DNA of 64,000 bases, from assembly GCA_025355005.1 (NCBI GenBank), contig JANXLV010000033.1:1-64000 (forward strand), in the 5' to 3' direction. The stretch comes from Myxococcales bacterium. Lineage in GTDB: Bacteria > Myxococcota_A > Polyangia > Polyangiales > Polyangiaceae. This document shows positions 56,912-64,000 of this stretch, piece by piece (positions within the stretch are counted from its first letter, which is position 1; each line of letters opens with the position of its first letter). A program made the position numbers and the translations under genes. A model generated the notes under the pieces. It was not told the origin of the DNA, made no database searches, and saw only the letters and a program-made list of their open reading frames with translations.

Positions 56912-59900
56912 CTACTTCTTCTTGAGCGCGCGCGCCTCGGCCTGAGCCTCGCGGTTGGAGGGATTGAGGTCCAGGACTGCAGCGAAGTCTTCCAGCGCGG
57001 GCTCGATACGTCCAAGCTTCTTGAAGAAGCGACCGCGGTAGAGGAATGCGCGCTCGTTCGACGCGTCCTCGTCGATCAGCTTTGTGATCGACGTGATGGC
57101 GGATTCGAAGGCGCCGTTGTTGTTTGCGCGCATCGCCTGGACCCACACGAGGAGGACGCGATACTCGGGCTGGTTCGGATCAGCGTCGACGGCCTTGAGA
57201 GCAAGCTTCTCCGCCTCCACCAGGTTGTTGCGCTGGAGCGCCGTATCCGCGAGCCGGAAGTTGGTCATCGCCTCGATGGCGAGCTCCGCCTCTGCGGCGC
57301 CCGCGTCCGCGAACGCAAGCGTGCCGTCCTCCGCGTCCGCGCCAGGCGGGATGGTGCCACGATTGTCATCGAGCTCGATCGGCGCGGGCTCGACGGGCAT
57401 CTGCGGCCGGCGCAGTGCAGGCGGGGGAGGCCTGGGCGCCGTGACCTGACTCGACGAGGGCGCTGCAACGATGCGCTGACTCGCAGGCGGCGCTGCAACC
57501 TTTGGCGCGAGCGCAGGTCCAGCGACAGCGATCTTCGCAGCAGGTGCGCCCGCGGCCTTCGACGCCGGCCCCGCGAGCATCTTGCCGACAGAAGGCGCGA
57601 TGGGCCTGATCTGCGGGACCTTGCCGCCGCCCACGGGCCTGATCTGCGGTCGCGGCTTCTCTCCCGGTTGCGAGCCCGCAGCCGGAGTACCGGCCTGGAC
57701 GCGACCAGCGCTCGCGGCGGCTGCGGGAACGCGGCCGACGCTAGCCGGGCCTCCAGCAGGCACACGACTCGTGGAGGGGGCGGGAGCTGCGACGGGCGGC
57801 GCGGGTACCGCCTTCGCGACGGCAGCAGTCTGTTTGGCGGGAGCAGCAACGGGCTTCGCGGCCTGCATGTTCGAGCGCGACGGGCTGGCCTGAGGCGGTG
57901 ACGGCGCTGGCTTGGGCCCGCTCTTGGACGCCATCAGCTTCTCGAGCTGGTTCGGGTGCAGACCCTGGATGGTGCCGCCGGCGACAGGCCGAGCACCGGC
58001 CGTCGCGCCACCGGGCTTTGGACTCGGCGCCTTCTGCGGCGCAGCGGCGGCCGGCCTGTCCACGGCGGGCACCTTGGGAGAGGCGGCGGGCTTCTGCGGC
58101 GAGCGCGCGGGCGCGGCGGCAGGAACCGCGGGGGCAGGAACCGAGTCTGGCTGGATCGGGATCGAATCCACGTTCGTCTGCATGAGCGCCTTGTTGACGC
58201 CGCCACCGCCGCCGGCCTGCTGCGCGCGCAGCGGCGAGCCCCGCGGCGCCATCGGACCTTTCTTCTGACCCTTGAACGCGAACTGACGGGTCACCGCGAG
58301 GGTGTAGACGAGGGCGCTGATGGTCTCGTCGTCGGCGACCTGGCGCGTCACGAGATCGTTGAGCTGGAGCTTCTCCGAACCAATGAGCTCGAGGAGGGAC
58401 TGCTCCTCCTCGGAGAGGATCAGCCCGTAGAGATCCGCTTCGTCGCTCAAGGTGAGCGGGTGCTTGCCGATGCGGTTGAGGGTGGCCTTGATGCGTGCGC
58501 GATCACTCCACGCGCGGACCACCGCGAGCACGGCGTTCAGAGGATCGCTGAGCGACAGCTCACCTCCCCACGTGTCGAGGAGGTTCATGTCACGGTAGTA
58601 AGAGTACGTGGTCTCGGGCGGGAGATTGGCGAGGCCGGAGACCTTCTCGAGGACCTGCGTCTCCAGCGCCCACGCGAGGGTGTCGCGTGAGACGACATCG
58701 TGCCCCGCGAGGTACTCACCCAGCAGCACGCCGAGGCGACGCGCGCCGCCGACGTAGTGATCGACCTGACCTTCGTCCAGCGCTCCTGCGCGTGAGAGGA
58801 GCTCGCCGAGCAGCGCGAAGTCGAAGCCGAGCTTCGCCTTTCCGGGGACACCGCGCATGAAATAGACGGTGTGCTCCGTCCCGTTCTGCTCCGTGAAGAC
58901 CACGCTGCCGGTCAGCTGGTGGTCGAGCATGTAGACCAGGACGTGCGCCAGCGGCGTGGACGCGAGATCGCCTCGCGCCGTTGGCTCTGGCATCCGTGGC
59001 AGAGCGCGCTCCACCGCGGGCGAGTCGATCGCGCTCGCCTGGAAGACCGTGCGCTCCTCGGTGCCCTGCGGCGGCTCGGTGGGCGTGAATGGAGGGGCGT
59101 GATGACGCTCCCAGTCCAGGTGAGCGCCGACCATCGACGGGCTGGTGCCGACGGAGACTCCCGAGCTGCTGACTGGCTCGCTGTTGCCGTGATCGCCGGC
59201 CGGCACGGGCGCGGTAGGACGTGCCTCGCTACCAGGCAAGAGCGACGACGGAAACGCGGGTGCCGGCACCGTGAACGCATCTGCGTTGATGTCGATGCTC
59301 ATCTCGCGCGGAACGGGAGCGCTGGGCTGCAACTGGCGCTTCGGTGCGGGACCAGCAGGAGCCGCCGCAACGACCGGGGCGGGCGCGGGCGGAGAGTTTG
59401 ACTCCCATGCCGGCGCCTCATCGTAGTCGAGCGCGGCATGCTCATCGCCGCCGGGCGAGTTCTTCCGCTTGCCTTCGAGTAGCTTCTTCCATCCGTCGAT
59501 TGACAGGATGCGCGCGACGCTGCGCGGCGGCTGACCAGGAGCGGGCCGGGCGAGGTCCACGTCGATGGGCTGCGCGAAGTTGTTCCCCTTCGCGTCCATC
59601 GTGACGTGCACGAGCGGCTTCTCGTCGGCGGAGAGCGTGCCGCGTGTGACCTCGCCGACCTCACCGGTGTTGAGCTGGACCAGCGTGCCCACCGGCACGA
59701 CGCCGAGCGCCGCCACGAGCATGCGCAGTACGGTCTTGTCCGTGGGGTCGGTGAGCTCCTCGGAGAGCTGGGCGATGCCGACGTCCGCAGTGTCCGGCAG
59801 AAGCCCCGGCTCGGGCGTCATGAGGTCGTTGTAGCGGCGAGCGACCCACATGATCCGCGCGTGAATCGTGGGCTGCCGGAGACCCTGGTACAGGGCTCCG

Positions 59901-60919
59901 AGCCAACGCTTTCGGCGGAGCCAGAGCGCCTCGAACGCAACGACTGTGCGCGTGATCGAGGGCTCGTTCACGCGACCGAGCGCGGTGAGCACAGCGGCCG
60001 CGCCCGCTGCCATGTGGTCTTCCTGCTCCTCGGAGAGCGAGGGCGCCATGGCCCCCACGTTGGCGCCCATGCTCGCCATCGCCGAAGCCGAGATGGCGAA
60101 TGCGCGCGGCCTGGCCACGTCGTGCATCATCGCCGCCATCGCGATCTGGGAGAGGGTGGGACGATCCTGGGTCACCTGTCGCGCGATCGTGACGGCGAGG
60201 ATCGCCGAGTTGACGGCCCGACCGGCCTCGTCGTGGTTTGCGTTTCGCGCCTCGGTGACGCCGAGGAAAGCGGCGTTGTTGCCGTCGGAAAGATCGACGA
60301 GGCTCTGCGCGATACGCTTGATGCGGCGCGGCAGGATGTACCTGGAGTTGTGGAGGTCCTCGAAAAAGCGGCGAAGGATGACGACGGCGGACGCGTACGT
60401 CCGCACGATGCGTTGCTCCTGCGTGAGGTCTTCGATCTCGAGGCCACGGAGCACGTCGCCGACGGGCCGGATGCGGATGCGCGGCGTGGGGCTCTGGAAG
60501 GTGTTTCGCTCCGCGCGCATTGCCGCGGACACGGACTCGGCGAGGGCGTGGAGCTCCTCACGCGTCACCTCGCGGGCGATGATGACCTCGGCCCCGCCGA
60601 GCCATTCGCAGATCTTTCCGAGCTCGCTCGCCTGCTCGTAGGTCTGACGTGAGCCCTTGAGCAGCTGCCCCGCGACGAAGACAGCTTTGTCGGCGAAGAG
60701 GAAGTTGACGTTCTGGCCGGACTTCAGACAGTAGTCACCAATGATCTGGTACGTGGAGTCCAGCTGCTGGATGAACGCCTGATTCGACAGGTTGTGCATC
60801 TGCGCGAGCTTCAGCAGCCGATACACGGCCACGACGACGCCGGAGCCGAGCTCGCGTGCGTGCTCCTTGCGGACGTTCTCGCCCGCGTCGTTGGTGACGA
60901 TGTCCAGGCGCATCGTCAT
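56912..60919 (-). CDS. Degenerate HD-GYP-like / DUF4388 / TPR signalling protein
   Basis: 1335 residues from the ATG at 60919, in an ATGA overlap with the kinase gene. Domains in order: an N-terminal module (about 20-130: YRLLKLAQMHNLSNQ to GGAEVIIAREVTREELHAL) resembling one in the adjacent kinase; an HD domain (MMHDVARPRAF) with HD-GYP-like end IHARIMWVARRYNDLMTP in which the GYP and late Asp ligands are missing; a PilZ- or SH3-like strand set; a disordered Pro/Ala linker; a DUF4388 domain (GDLASTPLAHVLVYMLDHQLTGSVVF); a long Pro/Ala/Lys low-complexity region; and C-terminal TPR helices (LRR-free, DADPNQPEYRVLLVWVQ). It is probably a cytosolic regulatory scaffold rather than an active phosphodiesterase. 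Confidence 0.88.
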   Translation of the reverse strand: MTMRLDIVTNDAGENVRKEHARELGSGVVVAVYRLLKLAQMHNLSNQAFIQQLDSTYQIIGDYCLKSGQNVNFLFADKAVFVAGQLLKGSRQTYEQASELGKICEWLGGAEVIIAREVTREELHALAESVSAAMRAERNTFQSPTPRIRIRPVGDVLRGLEIEDLTQEQRIVRTYASAVVILRRFFEDLHNSRYILPRRIKRIAQSLVDLSDGNNAAFLGVTEARNANHDEAGRAVNSAILAVTIARQVTQDRPTLSQIAMAAMMHDVARPRAFAISASAMASMGANVGAMAPSLSEEQEDHMAAGAAAVLTALGRVNEPSITRTVVAFEALWLRRKRWLGALYQGLRQPTIHARIMWVARRYNDLMTPEPGLLPDTADVGIAQLSEELTDPTDKTVLRMLVAALGVVPVGTLVQLNTGEVGEVTRGTLSADEKPLVHVTMDAKGNNFAQPIDVDLARPAPGQPPRSVARILSIDGWKKLLEGKRKNSPGGDEHAALDYDEAPAWESNSPPAPAPVVAAAPAGPAPKRQLQPSAPVPREMSIDINADAFTVPAPAFPSSLLPGSEARPTAPVPAGDHGNSEPVSSSGVSVGTSPSMVGAHLDWERHHAPPFTPTEPPQGTEERTVFQASAIDSPAVERALPRMPEPTARGDLASTPLAHVLVYMLDHQLTGSVVFTEQNGTEHTVYFMRGVPGKAKLGFDFALLGELLSRAGALDEGQVDHYVGGARRLGVLLGEYLAGHDVVSRDTLAWALETQVLEKVSGLANLPPETTYSYYRDMNLLDTWGGELSLSDPLNAVLAVVRAWSDRARIKATLNRIGKHPLTLSDEADLYGLILSEEEQSLLELIGSEKLQLNDLVTRQVADDETISALVYTLAVTRQFAFKGQKKGPMAPRGSPLRAQQAGGGGGVNKALMQTNVDSIPIQPDSVPAPAVPAAAPARSPQKPAASPKVPAVDRPAAAAPQKAPSPKPGGATAGARPVAGGTIQGLHPNQLEKLMASKSGPKPAPSPPQASPSRSNMQAAKPVAAPAKQTAAVAKAVPAPPVAAPAPSTSRVPAGGPASVGRVPAAAASAGRVQAGTPAAGSQPGEKPRPQIRPVGGGKVPQIRPIAPSVGKMLAGPASKAAGAPAAKIAVAGPALAPKVAAPPASQRIVAAPSSSQVTAPRPPPPALRRPQMPVEPAPIELDDNRGTIPPGADAEDGTLAFADAGAAEAELAIEAMTNFRLADTALQRNNLVEAEKLALKAVDADPNQPEYRVLLVWVQAMRANNNGAFESAITSITKLIDEDASNERAFLYRGRFFKKLGRIEPALEDFAAVLDLNPSNREAQAEARALKKK

Positions 60920-63870
60920 GCGGCGGGCTGACCTCCCATCTCGACACGCGAGGCGATCTTCTTGGCCGCGACGATCGACGCCTGGCGTGTCTCCTCGGAG
61001 ATGCCCCACCGCGTCTGCGCGAGCTCGTTCAAGGCGTGCGCCACGGTCATGGAGCGCGAGCAATCACCGAGCACTTCGGCGGCGATCGCGCGCGTCGCCT
61101 CGCGGTCTCCCGACACCAGGACGCCGCCCTTCTTCGCGAGCTCGAGGGCGATGGGTTCTCCACGCTCGGGCGACAGCACCAGGAGCGCGCGTAGCAACTC
61201 GCGGCGCTCGTCCGAGCCCAGCTCGGGGAACGCCTTTCCGTTGACCGCGCGCGCCACGTTCGGCCACGAGCCACGCAGGCCGAACCGAATGGCCGCACGC
61301 AGCGCCGCGAGGCGAATGAAGACGTTCTGGTTCTCGATGAGGCCGTTCACCTCGTTCTGGGCTTGCTCGGGCGAGGCCGACATCATCACGCGCGCCTCGA
61401 TGCGGACGTTGACGTCCTCGTGCTGGGCGAGCTGCGACAGGATCTGGCGCGCGCCCATGGTCTGCGCGCGGCCGAGGATGCGAAGGAGCATTCCCGCCGT
61501 CTCCGGATCGGTGCCGATCGCCGCCTGCGCGACCTCTGCCTCGCGGTTCGGCAGCGCGCGCTCCACGAACTGCGCAAGCACGTTGCGAACAGTGGGGGCG
61601 TGACCTTCTCGCAGGCTGCGGAGAATGGTGGGCAGCTCGTTCGCGCTCATCATTCCCAGGACCGCGCCGAACGCGTCGACGCCCGTGGGGTCCTCGCGCA
61701 GGCGCTTCAACATCAGCTCCAGCGTCTCGCCGCCGAACATGGCGTTCGTGAGGCCGGCGACGAGGCCGGCGAGAGTCTGCGGCTCCGTGATCCTCACCTG
61801 CATGCGCTCGAGCAGCACGGCGTGAAGACGAACGACAATCTCGACCCTGCCGACGACCGCGAGGTCCGCTGCGCTCTTTCGCAGCGATGTGAGCATCAGC
61901 GGAGCGTCGCGGTTCTTCGCCGCGTCGAGCAGACCCTCCATCAATGCGTCGACGTAGCGATCGCTCCAGAGCTCCCGATTCATCTCGAACTGCTGGAGGA
62001 CGACGCTCTTGGTGACGTCATCCAGCGCGAACGGCGACGGCGCACGTGCCTGGGAGAGCGCGCTGCGATCGGTGGATACGTTCATGGCGCGCGCTTCGAC
62101 GTTGCTCACGTGGCTGCGCGCCGCAGCCTCTGCCTGCGCTTCGAGCTCGTCGGCTTCCCCGTAGAACTGCTCGCGCTCGCTCGCGTCGCCTTCGGCGAAT
62201 GCGTCGACGAGCTCGTACTTCACGTGCATCAGCCCCTTCTCCCAGAGCGCCGCCGCAAGGTCGTCCTCCGGCGGCAGATCGCGACCTGGGTCGAGCATCA
62301 GCAACTGGAAGAGGTCGCGGAACTCGTCGAGCGTCACGCCTGCGTCGATGCGCAGGGAGCGCATTCCGCAGGCGAAGAGGTTGTAGGGAATCGCATCGAA
62401 CGGCGCGCCAGGCTCCCAGACGGACTGCCCGAGCGTCATGAACGAATAGGGGCGAATCGTGAGGTTCACGAGGTCGCGATTCATCACGAGCGTGGACGCG
62501 AACGCGTCGTAGCCGGTGCGCAGCGAACGCTCCGTGGCAGGGTGCGACCAACCAAACTGACGCACGTTCGGTAGCAGGCGATCCACGTGCTTCATGAGAT
62601 CGCGCAGCCCCTGGACACGCGGATCGTTCTCCGGCGCGTCGGGCTGCTTGCCTGGTGTCTGCGGCTGGACGGGCGCGGGGGCGCCACCGCCGAGCGTACC
62701 GCGCGTCTGGATGTCGACCTGGAAGGCTGACGGTACTTGCGCGCCGCCGAAGCCGATCGACGCCTTCGGCGCGGATGGCGGTGCGCCGCCGAATCCGAGC
62801 GATTGCTTCGGCAGCCCGGAAGGAGAGGCCATGGCGGCGACCGGCGCGGTTTGCTTCCGCGGCTGCGGGAGCTCCAGCGGATTGTTGGTCGGGACCTGCG
62901 GGGCTGCGCTGCTGGCAGGCTGCACCGTGACCTTCACTGCGGGCGGCGGTGGCGCGACGACGTCGTTCGGTCGCGGTGCTGGTCCACCGCTCGTGAGCGC
63001 CTCGGTGTTGTTCTTTGCGAGGACCTCGAGACAGGCCGCCTGCATCTCGCGCGCGTCCCCGTAGCGATTTCGCCGGTCCCACGCGAGCGACTTGTCGACG
63101 ACGTGGATCACGTCGATGGCCAGGTTCGGTGCGATGCGCGCCACGGACGGCACGGGCTTCGTGGCGGCCATGACGAGCGCTTCTTGCTCGGTGCGGCCGT
63201 TGTTGATGCGGTGCCCGGTGATGAGCGCGTGCATCATGGCGCCGACGGAGAAGAGGTCGGCGCGGCCATCGAGCTGATCGACGAGACCCATCGCCTGCTC
63301 GGGAGACATGTACGCGGGCGTACCGAGCGCCGTGCCCGTCGCGGTCCGCTCGGCCGTGGCGTCGCGCATTTGCGCCACACCGAAGTCGAGAACCTTGATC
63401 ACGCCCTTGTCGGTGATGAAGATGGTGGCGGGCTTGAGATCGCGGTGAATGACCCCGATCGCGTGACACGACGAGAGGCAGTCGAGCACGCGCTCGGAGA
63501 TCTGCATCACACGCGGCACGGGCATGGTCCGCCCGGATTTCTTCCAGGCGTCGCGAACCGTTTCTCCCTCGAGGAGCTCCATGACGAGGAACGGCTCACC
63601 CGACTCGCACATGTCATCGTCGAGGACCTGGACGGTCGCCGGATGATTGACCTTGTTGGAGACGTAGGCTTCGCGAAGGAACCGGTCGCAAATGGTCTTT
63701 TCGCGCGCAAAGTCCGTGTGAAGGATCTTGAGCGCGGCGCGCTGCCCATTTCGGTGCTGCGCCGCATACACGGATGCCATACCGCCGACGCCCAATAGGG
63801 ATTCGATGGTCCATTTGCCTTTTATGACTGTTCCGACGCGGTCGCCCGGACCGCCCTCGGCCTTGGCCAT
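60916..63870 (-). CDS. Ser/Thr protein kinase with HEAT-like C-terminus and altered catalytic loop
   Basis: 984 residues from the ATG at 63870, with GGAG and a 5-base spacer; a GTG at 63876 is less well placed. The kinase domain (about 17-285) has the Gly loop LGVGGMASVYAA, Lys48 in AALKIL, HRDLKPATIFI with Asp144 but Thr149 where Asn is expected, DFG at 162-164 and TPAYMSPEQ. A Pro-rich linker (290-420) leads to a helical module (LRDLMKHVDRLLPN to EFRDLFQLLM) like the one at the N-terminus of its partner. HEAT-like repeats follow (SQLAQHEDVNVRIEARVMM, VFIRLAALRAAIRFGL). No membrane helix is seen. Overlap with the next gene implies joint function. Confidence 0.91.
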   Translation of the reverse strand: MAKAEGGPGDRVGTVIKGKWTIESLLGVGGMASVYAAQHRNGQRAALKILHTDFAREKTICDRFLREAYVSNKVNHPATVQVLDDDMCESGEPFLVMELLEGETVRDAWKKSGRTMPVPRVMQISERVLDCLSSCHAIGVIHRDLKPATIFITDKGVIKVLDFGVAQMRDATAERTATGTALGTPAYMSPEQAMGLVDQLDGRADLFSVGAMMHALITGHRINNGRTEQEALVMAATKPVPSVARIAPNLAIDVIHVVDKSLAWDRRNRYGDAREMQAACLEVLAKNNTEALTSGGPAPRPNDVVAPPPPAVKVTVQPASSAAPQVPTNNPLELPQPRKQTAPVAAMASPSGLPKQSLGFGGAPPSAPKASIGFGGAQVPSAFQVDIQTRGTLGGGAPAPVQPQTPGKQPDAPENDPRVQGLRDLMKHVDRLLPNVRQFGWSHPATERSLRTGYDAFASTLVMNRDLVNLTIRPYSFMTLGQSVWEPGAPFDAIPYNLFACGMRSLRIDAGVTLDEFRDLFQLLMLDPGRDLPPEDDLAAALWEKGLMHVKYELVDAFAEGDASEREQFYGEADELEAQAEAAARSHVSNVEARAMNVSTDRSALSQARAPSPFALDDVTKSVVLQQFEMNRELWSDRYVDALMEGLLDAAKNRDAPLMLTSLRKSAADLAVVGRVEIVVRLHAVLLERMQVRITEPQTLAGLVAGLTNAMFGGETLELMLKRLREDPTGVDAFGAVLGMMSANELPTILRSLREGHAPTVRNVLAQFVERALPNREAEVAQAAIGTDPETAGMLLRILGRAQTMGARQILSQLAQHEDVNVRIEARVMMSASPEQAQNEVNGLIENQNVFIRLAALRAAIRFGLRGSWPNVARAVNGKAFPELGSDERRELLRALLVLSPERGEPIALELAKKGGVLVSGDREATRAIAAEVLGDCSRSMTVAHALNELAQTRWGISEETRQASIVAAKKIASRVEMGGQPAA

Positions 63871-64000
63871 GCCCACTCCACGCGAGATGAAATCCCGCTC
63901 TCATGGAAGAATATCGAGCAATTGCGGAAGAGGACAGTTCAATGTCTTGTAGGGGTGAAACGTCCATCCAGGCCGCCCCGACGGTCCCGTGGCCGCGCCG
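63871..64000. other. Upstream region of the last kinase gene
   Basis: No gene is supported here. A TTGAAC on the minus strand at 63937-63942 lacks a -10 box at normal spacing, so no promoter is called. Confidence 0.5.

Noticed and set aside
63909-63942. Promoter for the last kinase (TTGAAC with an A/T-rich patch)
   Set aside because: The spacing between the two boxes is 19-21 bases with a poor -10 match.
1-64000. tRNA, rRNA, riboswitch, IS element or prophage
   Set aside because: No cloverleaf, conserved rRNA, transposase or phage gene was seen on either strand by eye; a tRNAscan/Infernal run would be needed to be certain.

Overview
The window is GC-rich, gene-dense bacterial chromosome and reads as a myxobacterium (phylum Myxococcota), most likely the Polyangia/Sorangiineae side, for example a Labilithrix-like organism. 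The support is indirect. There are many secreted lipoproteins with Asp/Gly-rich linkers, three Ser/Thr protein kinases, a DUF4388/TPR protein, a pilMNOPQ cluster, a MYXO-CTERM-like C-terminus on a subtilase and a GH9 cellulase lipoprotein. Many genes start at GTG or TTG, and 4-bp start/stop overlaps are common. No rRNA, tRNA, CRISPR array, insertion sequence or prophage was seen.

Layout. 1-10.6 kb: a lipoprotein cut by the left edge, a small Cys-rich lipoprotein, an acyl-CoA carboxylase biotin carboxylase, xseA and aroE, a quinone oxidoreductase, a YkgJ-type Cys-cluster protein, and a coupled pair of envelope proteins (HEAT-repeat, then PQQ-propeller lipoprotein). 10.6-19.4 kb: mutL-miaA, the convergent rsmG with two uncharacterised genes upstream of it, a secreted protein and a subtilisin-like protease. 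19.4-26.6 kb: a tightly packed run of an inward-rectifier K+ channel (KirBac type), a zinc-ribbon/TerB-like protein, a MoxR AAA+ ATPase, a lipoprotein, a DUF58 protein and a membrane protein with a DUF4129-like tail. 26.6-38.7 kb: a possible 61-residue gene, a PHP-domain (CehA/McbA-type) metallohydrolase lipoprotein with a repeat-bearing partner, an acyl-CoA carboxylase carboxyltransferase, two more lipoproteins including a GH9 glycoside hydrolase, an enoyl-CoA hydratase and an M1 aminopeptidase fused to HEAT repeats.

38.7-45.5 kb: the type IV pilus assembly genes pilM-N-O-P-Q on the minus strand, with a candidate promoter upstream, hairpins in the only sizeable gap (pilP-pilQ) and a strong hairpin after pilQ. 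A LysM/M15-type peptidoglycan peptidase diverges from pilM and ends at a clear intrinsic terminator. 45.6-54.4 kb: a FliA/WhiG-like sigma factor, a Ser/Thr kinase with a TPR-like sensor part, a truncated DUF523 gene remnant, a membrane protein with a NAGPA-like domain coupled to an RluA-family pseudouridine synthase, and two membrane proteins. 54.4-64 kb: a zinc-ribbon Ser/Thr kinase overlapping tail-to-tail with an MFS transporter gene, then a coupled signalling pair. That pair is a 984-aa kinase with a C-terminal helical-repeat region and a 1335-aa protein with a degenerate HD-GYP-like domain, DUF4388 and TPR.

The most interesting parts are the last pair, whose catalytic motifs look eroded in both partners, and the K+ channel/MoxR/DUF58 operon. 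Assignments come from reading motifs and domain order by eye. No database search was run.
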